NCBI RefSeq assembly: GCF_002251435.1
Contig: NZ_NPJI01000002.1
Coordinates: 1-64,000 of the forward strand
Source: Prevotella sp. P2-180
GTDB lineage: Bacteria; Bacteroidota; Bacteroidia; Bacteroidales; Bacteroidaceae
Length of the DNA stretch: 64,000 bases
Direction of reading: 5' to 3'
Every line of letters starts with the position of its first letter. Within the stretch, counting starts at the first letter, position 1. Below are positions 14,950 to 24,546 of the stretch, in pieces. The notes under the pieces are model-generated. The model was not told the DNA's origin. It ran no database searches and was given only the letters and a program-made list of their open reading frames with translations. The position numbers and the translations under genes are program-made.

Positions 14950-17900
14950 ATGATTATGAAGACATTTTTCATTTCGCTTATATTGGCCCTTGCCATAAGC
15001 CCCAAGTCGGCATGGGCTCAAAAGACATACTCCACCTTGTGGAAACAAGTGACTGAAGCGGGGAATAAAGACTTGCCTAAAACCCAACTGCAACTGCTCA
15101 GCCAAATAATGGATAAGGCAAGGCTGGAACAAGCCTACGGCCAGATGATGAAGGCGGAGGTGATGGCAATGAAATGCCACTACGAGATTTCTGCTGACTC
15201 GCTGAAGCCTGCCGTGGATAGGCTTGAGGCAAAAATGGCCGCTACAGACGATGAGGTGGCTCGTGCGGTGATGGCCGCCGTGCTGGCGAAAACTTATTCT
15301 TCGTACGGCAATACTCTTTCGAAAGAATGGCAACAGACCGCAAGGCTGTTTGCAAAGGAAGCTATGAAGTCGCCTGAAATACTTGCAAAAACAAAGGCCG
15401 ACGACTACAAGCCTCTCGTGGTGGAAGGCTATAACGCATCGGTGTTTGCCGAGGACTTGCTGAGCGTGGTGGGATACGAGACTGGGGAATTTGCTGCCAT
15501 GAGCAGATATTATGAGATGGCGGGAAACAGAAGGGCTGCCTGCATCACCGCTCTTATGGCCTTGAAAGCTGACAGAAGCCGTACAGACAAATACGGAGTG
15601 TATACCATAAACAAGTCGCCTTACGTCTATTCGCTCGACTCTCTCGTAAATGTATACAAGGATATTGACGTGGCTGGAGAAGCGGCAGTAGAACGCTACT
15701 ATGCCATGGACTTCTGCAAGGACTGCAAACCGGAGAAGAAGATAAAATACATACACTTCATACTCGAAAACTGGCCTGGATGGCAGCGCGCGGGAGAGAT
15801 GCGAAACGAGGAAAAACAACTGACCAGACCAAGTCTTTGCGCCAAAATGACACAGACTACGGTAAGGCCTGGAGTGCCGGTGAAAATTACTCTGGAGAAC
15901 GTGCGTAACCTGAAAAACGTGACCGCAAGCATTTATACAACCAATCTCGCGGGAAACGACGACGTGCATGTTTATGACGCCAAGACGTTTAAGAAATTCA
16001 AGCAGAACATCAAAAACCCGCAGATGCCGCTCACGGAAACACGACAACTGCCTTATCGCCCGAATTACGAACAGTATGACGACACTCTGACCATACAGGG
16101 ATTGCCATGCGGCGTGTATCTCGTGGAACTGACCTCGCAGCCCACAACCGAAACGGCTTATCTCGCCATTCACGTGAGCGATGTGACCCTCCTGAAACAG
16201 GCTTTGCCGGGAAACAAGGTGAGATATGCTGTGGTGAACTCTACAACAGGTATGCCCTTGGCAAACGCTTCAATAGAACTGAAGGAAGGGAAAGATGTGA
16301 AGACATTGCGGTGCAACAAAAACGGCGAGGTGGTTTACAAATATGAGAAGAGGGTGCCAACAATAGAGTATGCATACACTAACGACGACAAGGCCGCGCC
16401 ACGATGGACGCTGCCGTCATACTTCTACAACGAGAAAGACAACGGAAAGGGCACGACAATAAAAGTGTTTACCGACAGGGCCATATACAGGCCGGGACAG
16501 ACTGTACACATGTCGGCTGTGTGCTTCCGCAAGGACGACTGGATTACTTCTGTGGCAGACGAGAACCGAAAGGTGACTGCACGACTGCTCGACGCTAACA
16601 GAAAGACCGTGGCGGAGAAAAGTCTCGAGGCTGACAAGTACGGAACAGTGACAACTGACTTCATACTGCCTGAAGGCGTGATGAGCGGCTCGTTTACGGT
16701 GAAGGTGGAAGAGGCGTCGACTATAATAAAGGTGGAAGAGTACAAGCGCCCGTCGTTTAAGGTTGAGATTCCAAAGGTGAACTCGCCATACCACAACGGC
16801 GACACTCTCTATGTGGAAGGTAGGGCGATGTCGTATGCTGGCGTGCCGGTGCAGGGGGCACGCGTGGTGTATCGTGTGGAAAGGAAGGCGGCATTATGGT
16901 GGAGGGCCAGCGACCACGGCGCAAGCGAGGAACTGCTGACCGAAGAGACCATAACCGACGGCGAGGGACGCTTTGAGGTGGAACTGCCTCTCGTCTTGCC
17001 CGAAGAAGCCTTGGCAACAAGACGCTTCTACAACTTCCAGGTAACGGCCGACGTGACAGACATCAGCGGAGAAACCCGAGTGGGCACGATGACTCTGCCT
17101 CTTGGAAGCCGTACGACTGCCATCAGCTGCAACCTGGGCGACAAGGTGCTGGCAGACAGCCTGAAGAGTGTAATCGTGTATCTGAAGAACTCCGCGGGAA
17201 TAGACGTAAGCACCGACGTGAGAATGAGGGTGGACAACGGCGTATGGCTCAACGGACGCACCATGCTGCCCATAGCCCTGCCGGAACGCCTCGCGTCAGG
17301 AGAACATACATTGTTTGCCATCTGTGACAGCGACACACTGGAACAGAAGTTTGTGGCCTTTGGACTTGACGACAAGGTGCCGTGTGTGAAGACCGACGAC
17401 TGGTTCTATTGCTCTTCAGAAAAGTTTACGGAAGGGGGAGACGTGGTGCTTCAGGCAGGAGCCTCCGGCAATACACACATATTCTATACCGTTTTTGCTG
17501 AAGACAATGTGGTGGAACAGGGATATGTGGACAAGAAAAACGAACTGATAAACCGTAGACTGAAATACAAAAAGGAATTCGGCAAGGGAATAACCGTCAC
17601 CTTGGCATGGGTGAAGGATGGGAAGTGCTATAAGCATACGGCAAGGATTTCACGGCCAACACCCGACAAGCGACTCAAGCTGAAGTGGACTACTTTCCGC
17701 GACAGGCTACTGCCAGGACAGAAGGAACAGTGGAAACTCACGGTGACTCGCCCTGACGGCAAACCCGCAGACGCAAGACTGATGGCCACGATGTACGACA
17801 AGTCGCTCGACGACCTGCGCCAACACCAGTGGACACTCAACGTGAGCCAATGGCTGCCACTGCCACAGTCTACATGGAACAGTTCATTGGCCAATCGATA

Positions 17901-20415
17901 TATGACTCGTTTCATGCAGCAGAAGTTCAACAGCTTTACTTTCCATAACTTCGGCTTCAGTAGCTTCGACGAGTCGCTCTTCGAACGTCTCATGAGACCA
18001 ATGGTGAGGGGATTAAGCAAGGAGAAGCTTTACATGTCTTCTGCAAAAGCCATGAACGGTGTAGCGGCAAAAGTAATGGACGATATGGCTGTGGAGGAAA
18101 TGGTTGCCGCAACGGAAATGGACAATAATAAAGCGGAAAAGAAGGAAACCGGATACGACAACTCTACACCGCAGGAAGAGAACATAAGAGAAAACATGAA
18201 CGAAACGGCTTTCTTCATGCCGATGCTTACCACCGACGAAAACGGATCGGTGAGCCTGACCTTCACACTGCCCGAAACACTTACCTCATGGCGAATGATG
18301 GGACTGGCTAACACCACGGACATGATGACCGGATACATAGAAGGGGAGACCGTGGCGCAGAAAGAGGTGATGGTGCAGCCAAACCTGCCGCGATTCTTGC
18401 GTACAGGAGACTTGACGCAGTTCACGGCAAAGATATTCAACACTGGAAACCAGGATATACAGGGCACGGTGAGAATGGACATCATCGACCCGGAAACGGA
18501 AAAGACCTTGGCAACGCTTTCAAAGCCGTTCAGCGTGGCTGTGAACAAGACTACGGTGGCCGCCTTTGACTATAAGGCCGACGGAAGCCACACTCTCCTC
18601 GTTGTCAAGATAGTGGCTAACGGAAACACCTTCAGCGACGGAGAGCAACACTACATTGCGGTGCTGCCTGACAAGGAAAGGGTGACGGTGACTAAGACGT
18701 TTACACAGAACAAACCTGGTTCGGTGAGCGTGGACCTGACGAAAATGTTTGCAGTGAAAGACGAGACATCGAGACTGACAATAGAGCACACCAACAACCC
18801 CGCATGGCTGATGGTACAGGCTCTGCCGACAATGGCACAGCCACACACAAACAACGCCGTGGACCTCGCAACGTCGCTATACGCCAACACCATAGCCCGA
18901 CACATTGCACAGAAGAATCCGGAAGCCGTGAAGACGTTCAGACTCTGGAAGGAGGAAAGAGCGGGCGAGGGAACACTGGCCGCCAACCTTGAGAAAAACA
19001 TGGAACTGAAGGACGTGCTGACAAGCGAGACACCATGGGTGGGCGACGCAGAGACGGAAACAGAACAGAAACATGCGCTCGCGATGCTCTTTGACAACAA
19101 CGCCATGGAGGCAAGGCTAAATGCTGCGGCTGACAAGCTGAGAAAGCTGCAGAACACCGACGGCTCGTGGAGCTGGTGGCAGGGAATGAAGGGTAACGCA
19201 TGGATGACTCAGGGCATAACGACTATTCTCGCAAGGATGAAGACTGCCACCGGAGATAACACTCACGACACAATGCTCAACAATGCGCTGAACTATCTCG
19301 ACACCGAGATGACAACAATGGTGGAGAACATGAAACGGGAAGAGAAAAAGGGTAACCAACAGACTTTCCCAGGTAGCTCAGCCCTCGAATATCTCTATAC
19401 CAACGCCATACTCGACAGAACGCCAAAGGCTCAGGCCAAGGCGGCATCTGACTATCTCACAGCCCTGCTGAAGAAAGAGTCGAAGACCATGTCGATGTTC
19501 GCAAAGGCTTTGGCGGCCATCGTGCTCCAACACAACGGCGACACCAAAACGGCAAAGACTTATGTGAAGAGCATAGAAGAACATACCGTGGCCACCGCCG
19601 CCAACGGACGATACTTCGACTCCTACCGTGCCGTAACCACCTGGCGCGACTATACCATACCCACTCAGACGGCTGCCATAGAGGCTATAATAAGGTGTGG
19701 AGACAAGGGTGTAAAGGAAAAGTCGATAATTGACGAGATGAGACGATGGCTGTTGCAGCAGAAACGCACGCAGGCTTGGGACACTCCGGTGAACAGTGTG
19801 GATGCCATAAATGCCTTCCTGCTCGACAACAAGACTGCTCTCTCGGCTTCGGGACAGACCGACGTGAGCATTGACAACAGAAAGGTGGAACTGCCAAAGG
19901 CTACGGCGGGAATGGGATATCAAAAGGCTGTGATGGCATACGAAGGTGAGAAAAAACTCACTTTCACCACCACTTCCGACCACACCTCATGGGGCAACGT
20001 ATATGCTCAGTTTATGCAGAAAACGGATAAGATTGCCGCAAGCGGAGAAGGGCTGAAGGTGAAGCGTGAGATGGTGATGCCAAAGGAAGGACTGAAGGTG
20101 GGCGACAGGGTGAAAGTGCGTATCACGGTCATTGCTGAACGAAACATGGACTTCGTGGAGATAGTGGACAGAAGGGCTTCGTGTATGGAACCAATAACGC
20201 AGCTCAGCGGATACCGCAACGGCTATTACTGCATGCCGAAAGACAATGCCACTTACTACTTCTTCGACCGGATGGCGAAAGGAGAGCATGTCATCGAGAC
20301 AGAATACTTCATAGACCGCAACGGGACTTATTGCAGCGGCTCATGTACTGCCCAATGTGCTTATGCACCAGAGTTTAAGGCCTCAAACGGCGGCACAACG
20401 CTCATCGTAAAATAA
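14950..20415 (+). CDS. Alpha-2-macroglobulin family protein
   Basis: About 1821 residues from 14950 (14956 is an equally good start). A signal peptide ends near KSAWAQ with no lipobox, so the product is periplasmic or secreted. After an N-terminal helical region come MG-type beta domains including VKVFTDRAIYRPGQTVHMSA. The alpha-2-macroglobulin core follows, with the segment TLPETLTSWRMMGLANTT, and then the helical thioester-type domain with QNTDGSWSWWQGMKGNAW. The CxEQ thioester motif expected between them is not present; the region around 18820-18900 reads PTMAQPHTNNAVDLATSLY. Bacterial relatives are thought to trap proteases. First gene of an operon with DUF1573, meaB and ispH. Confidence 0.85.
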   Translation: MIMKTFFISLILALAISPKSAWAQKTYSTLWKQVTEAGNKDLPKTQLQLLSQIMDKARLEQAYGQMMKAEVMAMKCHYEISADSLKPAVDRLEAKMAATDDEVARAVMAAVLAKTYSSYGNTLSKEWQQTARLFAKEAMKSPEILAKTKADDYKPLVVEGYNASVFAEDLLSVVGYETGEFAAMSRYYEMAGNRRAACITALMALKADRSRTDKYGVYTINKSPYVYSLDSLVNVYKDIDVAGEAAVERYYAMDFCKDCKPEKKIKYIHFILENWPGWQRAGEMRNEEKQLTRPSLCAKMTQTTVRPGVPVKITLENVRNLKNVTASIYTTNLAGNDDVHVYDAKTFKKFKQNIKNPQMPLTETRQLPYRPNYEQYDDTLTIQGLPCGVYLVELTSQPTTETAYLAIHVSDVTLLKQALPGNKVRYAVVNSTTGMPLANASIELKEGKDVKTLRCNKNGEVVYKYEKRVPTIEYAYTNDDKAAPRWTLPSYFYNEKDNGKGTTIKVFTDRAIYRPGQTVHMSAVCFRKDDWITSVADENRKVTARLLDANRKTVAEKSLEADKYGTVTTDFILPEGVMSGSFTVKVEEASTIIKVEEYKRPSFKVEIPKVNSPYHNGDTLYVEGRAMSYAGVPVQGARVVYRVERKAALWWRASDHGASEELLTEETITDGEGRFEVELPLVLPEEALATRRFYNFQVTADVTDISGETRVGTMTLPLGSRTTAISCNLGDKVLADSLKSVIVYLKNSAGIDVSTDVRMRVDNGVWLNGRTMLPIALPERLASGEHTLFAICDSDTLEQKFVAFGLDDKVPCVKTDDWFYCSSEKFTEGGDVVLQAGASGNTHIFYTVFAEDNVVEQGYVDKKNELINRRLKYKKEFGKGITVTLAWVKDGKCYKHTARISRPTPDKRLKLKWTTFRDRLLPGQKEQWKLTVTRPDGKPADARLMATMYDKSLDDLRQHQWTLNVSQWLPLPQSTWNSSLANRYMTRFMQQKFNSFTFHNFGFSSFDESLFERLMRPMVRGLSKEKLYMSSAKAMNGVAAKVMDDMAVEEMVAATEMDNNKAEKKETGYDNSTPQEENIRENMNETAFFMPMLTTDENGSVSLTFTLPETLTSWRMMGLANTTDMMTGYIEGETVAQKEVMVQPNLPRFLRTGDLTQFTAKIFNTGNQDIQGTVRMDIIDPETEKTLATLSKPFSVAVNKTTVAAFDYKADGSHTLLVVKIVANGNTFSDGEQHYIAVLPDKERVTVTKTFTQNKPGSVSVDLTKMFAVKDETSRLTIEHTNNPAWLMVQALPTMAQPHTNNAVDLATSLYANTIARHIAQKNPEAVKTFRLWKEERAGEGTLAANLEKNMELKDVLTSETPWVGDAETETEQKHALAMLFDNNAMEARLNAAADKLRKLQNTDGSWSWWQGMKGNAWMTQGITTILARMKTATGDNTHDTMLNNALNYLDTEMTTMVENMKREEKKGNQQTFPGSSALEYLYTNAILDRTPKAQAKAASDYLTALLKKESKTMSMFAKALAAIVLQHNGDTKTAKTYVKSIEEHTVATAANGRYFDSYRAVTTWRDYTIPTQTAAIEAIIRCGDKGVKEKSIIDEMRRWLLQQKRTQAWDTPVNSVDAINAFLLDNKTALSASGQTDVSIDNRKVELPKATAGMGYQKAVMAYEGEKKLTFTTTSDHTSWGNVYAQFMQKTDKIAASGEGLKVKREMVMPKEGLKVGDRVKVRITVIAERNMDFVEIVDRRASCMEPITQLSGYRNGYYCMPKDNATYYFFDRMAKGEHVIETEYFIDRNGTYCSGSCTAQCAYAPEFKASNGGTTLIVK

Positions 20416-20449
20416 TAATAACCAAACAGAAAACCGTATAAACAAGAAT

Positions 20450-21508
20450 ATGAACAAAAAGACAACAGTAGCACTTCTGATGCTGCTTGCCTCCGCAACA
20501 GCAAACTCACAGAAGATAATAGTGAAAGACAAGGACATGAACTGTGGCAAAATTGAATACTCAAAACCTGCTACAGTGACATTCAAAATGAAAAACAAAG
20601 GCTCTAAACAGTTGATCATCGACGACGTGAAAGTAAGCTGCGGATGCCTAAAGGCTGAATATCCAAAACAAGTGGTGCAGGCAGACCAAGATTTTGAGAT
20701 TAAACTTACTTACGACGCAAGACAGATGGGACACTTCTTTAAGGAGGCCGCAGTGTATAGCAACGGGTCAAAGACGCCTATTTACCTTACAATGAAAGGT
20801 ATTGTGGTGGAAGAGGTGACTGACTATTCGGGCGAATATCCATATAAGATAGGCGACTTGAGAGTGGACAAAACTGACTTGGAATTTGACGACGTGAACA
20901 AAGGTGACAGACCTTCTATCGTGCTACACCTCATAAACGACGGGACAAAAGTGCTGCAGCCTAACATCATGCACTTGCCGCCATATCTCGAAGTTGCCTC
21001 GTCGGTGGAATACCTGAGACCTGGGCATCAGGGAAAACTTACAGTGACGCTCAACTCCGACAAACTTAATGAATATGGCATAACTCAGACATCGGTGTAT
21101 CTTGCCAACAACCCAGGAGACAAGGTTAGCGCAGAAAATGAATTAACGGCTGCCGCTGTACTTCTACCGCAGTTTGCACAACTCACTGAGACACAAAGAC
21201 TGAACGCTCCAGCGATAAAACTCTCGGCTAACAACATAAAGGTCGACTTCTCGCAAAAGGATAAGCATACGGAGAAAATAGAGATAATGAACACTGGAAA
21301 AAGCAATCTGCAAATATCGTCGATTCACATGTTCTCAAAGGCACTGAAACTGACTCTTGGAAAAAGGGAACTTAAACCGGCTGAGAAGACAACACTAAAG
21401 GTGACCGTAGAAAAAGAACCTTTCGTAAAGGCTCGTACTAAACCACGTATACTCATGATAACCAACGACCCAAACAAACCTAAGATTGAGTTGAAGGTGG
21501 AGGAATGA
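20450..21508 (+). CDS. DUF1573 domain periplasmic protein
   Basis: 352 residues. A cleavable signal peptide ends at about NSQ. An N-terminal DUF1573 domain has FKMKNKGSKQLIIDDVKVSC followed by GCLKAEYPK. Two further beta-sandwich domains follow, the last with IMNTGKSNLQISSI. DUF1573 proteins are common in Bacteroidetes envelopes; the biochemical role is unknown. It starts 34 bases after the alpha-2-macroglobulin gene. A single-domain relative is at 41215. Confidence 0.75.
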   Translation: MNKKTTVALLMLLASATANSQKIIVKDKDMNCGKIEYSKPATVTFKMKNKGSKQLIIDDVKVSCGCLKAEYPKQVVQADQDFEIKLTYDARQMGHFFKEAAVYSNGSKTPIYLTMKGIVVEEVTDYSGEYPYKIGDLRVDKTDLEFDDVNKGDRPSIVLHLINDGTKVLQPNIMHLPPYLEVASSVEYLRPGHQGKLTVTLNSDKLNEYGITQTSVYLANNPGDKVSAENELTAAAVLLPQFAQLTETQRLNAPAIKLSANNIKVDFSQKDKHTEKIEIMNTGKSNLQISSIHMFSKALKLTLGKRELKPAEKTTLKVTVEKEPFVKARTKPRILMITNDPNKPKIELKVEE

Positions 21509-21545
21509 ATAATACAATAGATATTTACATAAAAACACGATAATT

Positions 21546-22634
21546 ATGATACATCCAGAGAATAGCGAAGAATATAAGGGACTGACAGTGAACAGCGGTG
21601 TGACTCAACAAGCCACAGTAAACCCATACCTCAACCGCATGAGATTTCGCCGTAGACAATTATCGGTGGCAGATATGGTGGAAGGTATAGTGAAGGGTGA
21701 CGTGACTATTCTCAGTCAGGCGGTCACTCTCGTGGAAAGCGTTAACCCTGATCATCAGGCTAAGGCGCAGGAAGTAATTGAGAAATGTCTTCCTTATAGT
21801 GGAAATTCCATAAGGGTGGGCATCAGCGGGGTGCCTGGAGCCGGAAAGTCTACGTCGATAGACGTGTTTGGGACTCATGTGCTTGAAGAGCATGGGGGAA
21901 AACTGGCGGTGCTTGCCATTGACCCTAGTTCTGAAAGGACAAAAGGTTCTATATTGGGTGACAAGACTCGTATGGAGAAACTGTCACAGCATCCGAAGTC
22001 GTTTATTCGACCTAGTCCTTCGGCTGGCTCTCTTGGAGGCGTGGCAAGGAAAACACGTGAGACCATAATACTTTGTGAGGCTGCCGGTTTTGACAAGATA
22101 TTCGTTGAGACTGTCGGGGTGGGGCAGAGCGAGACTGCATGCCATTCGATGGTGGACTTCTTCCTGCTTCTGCAAGTGGCTGGGACAGGAGATGAACTAC
22201 AGGGAATAAAAAGGGGAATAATGGAAATCAGCGATGGCATAGTGATTAACAAATGTGACGGAGAAAACGTGGACCGATGCCATATGGCTGCTACAAATTA
22301 TCGTAACGCCCTGCATTTCTTCCCGAAACCTGAAAGCGGATGGCTGCCAAAGGTGTTGTGCTATAGCGGATTCTACGGCACTGGAGTAAAGGAAGTGTGG
22401 GACATGATATATGAATATATCGACTTTGTAAAGCATAACGGATATTTCCAGTATAGAAGAAACGAGCAAAGCAAATACTGGATGTATGAAACAATTAACG
22501 AACAATTACATCGTAGCTTCTACAACAATCCAGAGATAAAGGTAATGATGAAAAACGCTGAACGGGCGGTGCTCAATGGAGAGAAGACCAGTTTTGCGGC
22601 TGCAGGAGAACTGCTCGACCACTACTTCTCATAA
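21546..22634 (+). CDS. meaB: MeaB, methylmalonyl-CoA mutase-associated GTPase
   Basis: 362 residues. G3E-family GTPase with the P-loop GVPGAGKS at 95-102, the AIDPSSERTKGSILGDKTRM segment, FVETVGVGQSE as switch/Walker B region and VINKCDG as the base-recognition motif. The family protects and loads adenosylcobalamin-dependent methylmalonyl-CoA mutase in the succinate-propionate pathway. The mutase genes themselves are not in this window. Cytoplasmic. It follows DUF1573 by 37 bases. Confidence 0.95.
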   Translation: MIHPENSEEYKGLTVNSGVTQQATVNPYLNRMRFRRRQLSVADMVEGIVKGDVTILSQAVTLVESVNPDHQAKAQEVIEKCLPYSGNSIRVGISGVPGAGKSTSIDVFGTHVLEEHGGKLAVLAIDPSSERTKGSILGDKTRMEKLSQHPKSFIRPSPSAGSLGGVARKTRETIILCEAAGFDKIFVETVGVGQSETACHSMVDFFLLLQVAGTGDELQGIKRGIMEISDGIVINKCDGENVDRCHMAATNYRNALHFFPKPESGWLPKVLCYSGFYGTGVKEVWDMIYEYIDFVKHNGYFQYRRNEQSKYWMYETINEQLHRSFYNNPEIKVMMKNAERAVLNGEKTSFAAAGELLDHYFS

Positions 22635-22683
22635 TTTACTCCTTGAAATCCAATTATTCAGCAAAACAAATAATTGAGCTATA

Positions 22684-23556
22684 ATGCTAAAGATAGAAAT
22701 AGACAACGGAAGCGGATTCTGCTTCGGGGTTACTACTGCCATAAAAAAAGCGGAAGAAGAACTGGCTAAAGGGTCTACGCTTTATTGCTTGGGCGACATT
22801 GTGCACAACGGTATGGAATGTGAACGACTGAAGATGTTAGGACTGATAACAATCACACATGAGGACATGGAGACCTTGCATGACGCAAAGGTGCTACTCA
22901 GGGCTCATGGAGAACCGCCTGAGACTTATGAACTGGCAAAGAGAAACAATATTGAAATCATAGACGCCACGTGTCCGGTGGTGCTACAGCTGCAACGCAG
23001 GATACTTAAGCAATATGAGACTTGTCCTGACGCGCAGATAGTGATATTCGGGAAACCCGGACATGCTGAGGTGCTCGGACTGGTGGGACAGACACAGAGC
23101 CGCGCCATCGTGGTGGCTCATTTTGAGGATGTGATGAATCTCGACTTCAACAGAGATATTTATCTGTATTCGCAGACAACAAAGTCGCTTGACGAGTTTC
23201 ACCGTATCATTGATTACATACAGAGCCATATCTCACCAAAGGCCACGTTCAAAAGCTTTGACACCATTTGCAGACAGGTGGCTAACCGCATGCCAAATGT
23301 GAGCAGTTTTGCCAGCAGGCATGACCTGGTGCTATTCGTTTGCGGAAGAAAAAGCAGCAACGGAAGGGTGCTTTTCGACGAGTGCCGGAGGGTGAACAAT
23401 AACAGTCGCCTGATAGAGGGCCCGGAAGAAATTATGCCGGAATGGCTTGACAATATTGGCACAATAGGGATATGTGGGGCAACAAGCACTCCCAAATGGC
23501 TTATGGAACAATGTCGGGATGCTATAGTGAAACTACATCCAGGAGCAACAGAATGA
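22684..23556 (+). CDS. ispH: IspH, 4-hydroxy-3-methylbut-2-enyl diphosphate reductase
   Basis: 290 residues, usual length. Catalyses the last step of the non-mevalonate isoprenoid pathway, using a 4Fe-4S cluster. Visible features are GFCFGV with Cys13, DIVHNGMECERL, LLRAHGEPPETY, DATCPVV with the second cluster Cys and FDTICRQVANRM with the third. The C-terminal GICGATSTPKWLMEQ is also typical. It is the last gene of the operon that starts at 14950 and is followed by a terminator. Confidence 0.95.
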   Translation: MLKIEIDNGSGFCFGVTTAIKKAEEELAKGSTLYCLGDIVHNGMECERLKMLGLITITHEDMETLHDAKVLLRAHGEPPETYELAKRNNIEIIDATCPVVLQLQRRILKQYETCPDAQIVIFGKPGHAEVLGLVGQTQSRAIVVAHFEDVMNLDFNRDIYLYSQTTKSLDEFHRIIDYIQSHISPKATFKSFDTICRQVANRMPNVSSFASRHDLVLFVCGRKSSNGRVLFDECRRVNNNSRLIEGPEEIMPEWLDNIGTIGICGATSTPKWLMEQCRDAIVKLHPGATE

Positions 23557-23576
23557 CAGATACGACAATATGCAGA

Positions 23577-23603
23577 AATCCCATGACCTAAGGCCATGGG
23601 ATT
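23577..23603. terminator. Hairpin between ispH and rpmA
   Basis: AATCCCATG (23577-23585) pairs with CATGGGATT (23595-23603), followed on the plus strand by a T-rich stretch. It lies between convergent genes and can serve the ispH operon and possibly the ribosomal operon coming from the other side. Confidence 0.7.
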
Positions 23604-23645
23604 CTGTTGTTTGTTTGGAATAAATTTTGTCTTGATAAATTATTG

Positions 23646-23909
23646 TTAGGCTTCTGCGTTTGGAATGACAGATACAACGCTCTTGTTATAGCGTGTCTTC
23701 TTGAAATTCACAGTGCCGTCAACCAAAGCGTACAGGGTATCGTCCTTGCCAATACCAACATTATTGCCCGGGTTGTGCTTTGTACCACGCTGGCGAACGA
23801 TGATGTTGCCTGCGATGCACTGCTGGCCACCCCAAATCTTTACGCCTAATCTTTGTGAAGCTGATTCACGGCCGTTCTTAGAACTACCTACACCTTTTTT
23901 ATGTGCCAT
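23646..23909 (-). CDS. rpmA: 50S ribosomal protein L27
   Basis: 87 residues beginning [20 protein letters not shown], the highly conserved L27 N terminus that reaches the peptidyl transferase centre. There is no N-terminal extension needing protease cleavage as in Firmicutes. It is 19 bases downstream of rplU in the usual order. Confidence 0.97.
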   Translation of the reverse strand: MAHKKGVGSSKNGRESASQRLGVKIWGGQQCIAGNIIVRQRGTKHNPGNNVGIGKDDTLYALVDGTVNFKKTRYNKSVVSVIPNAEA

Positions 23910-23928
23910 TTCTTACTTCCTCCTGAAT

Positions 23929-24246
23929 TTAAGCGATTACTTGTTTAACTTCAATCTGTGTGAACTGAGCGCGATGACCATTCTTCTTACGATAGTCCTT
24001 GCGACGCTTCATCTTGAAAACGATGACCTTGTCACCCTTTACAAGTGGGTTCACAACCTCACATACTACTTTTGCACCATCTACGGTAGGTGCACCAACC
24101 TTGACTGCTCCGTCATTATCCACGAGCAGTACTTTCTCAAACTCAACAGACTGGCCTTGCTGAGCGTCCTTCATGTGATGGACGAAGAGCTTTGCTCCCT
24201 CAGTTGCCTTGAACTGCTGACCGTTAATTTCTACGATTGCGTACAT
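23929..24246 (-). CDS. rplU: 50S ribosomal protein L21
   Basis: 105 residues starting [14 protein letters not shown] and containing [20 protein letters not shown] with the closing VKQVIA, all typical of L21. First gene of the rplU-rpmA operon; the leader of about 85 bases is GC-rich and may carry autoregulatory structure. Confidence 0.97.
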   Translation of the reverse strand: MYAIVEINGQQFKATEGAKLFVHHMKDAQQGQSVEFEKVLLVDNDGAVKVGAPTVDGAKVVCEVVNPLVKGDKVIVFKMKRRKDYRKKNGHRAQFTQIEVKQVIA

Positions 24247-24332
24247 TTTTATTTATTAAACGGGTTTCCTCTGCGAGGCGGGCATACTTCGTGCAGCCGC
24301 TTGACCAAGCCCCAACAGACTAAAATCGGCTG

Positions 24333-24340
24333 CAAAGGTA
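24333..24340 (-). promoter_or_regulatory. -7 box of rplU-rpmA
   Basis: TACCTTTG read on the minus strand, about 90 bases before the rplU start. The -33 element is weak. Confidence 0.55.
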
Positions 24341-24443
24341 CAAATAATTATTAAGATATGAAAATAATGTTGTGACAAAATGTTTCGTATTCTGATAATT
24401 TAACCTTTTTTATCCCTTATGTTGGGAGCTTGGTATAAAAAGA

Positions 24444-24502
24444 ATTGGTAACTATGAATGTCCTATACCATATATTGTATAGGGCAATTCATAATTACCA
24501 AT
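24444..24502. terminator. Long imperfect hairpin after gdhA
   Basis: ATTGGTA at 24444-24450 and TACCAAT at 24496-24502 enclose further complementary parts (CCTATAC with GTATAGG). It lies 45 bases past the gdhA stop and is likely its terminator. Confidence 0.55.
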
Positions 24503-24546
24503 AATACTATACGAAATTACACAAAACAATTATTAAACTGTCGGTT

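Noticed and set aside
14941-16173. 410-residue minus-strand ORF over the alpha-2-macroglobulin gene
   Set aside because: Antisense shadow; His/Ser/Arg-rich with no domain, while the plus frame has clear family motifs.
23701-24354. 217-residue plus-strand ORF over rpmA and rplU
   Set aside because: Antisense to two ribosomal protein genes that are unmistakable.
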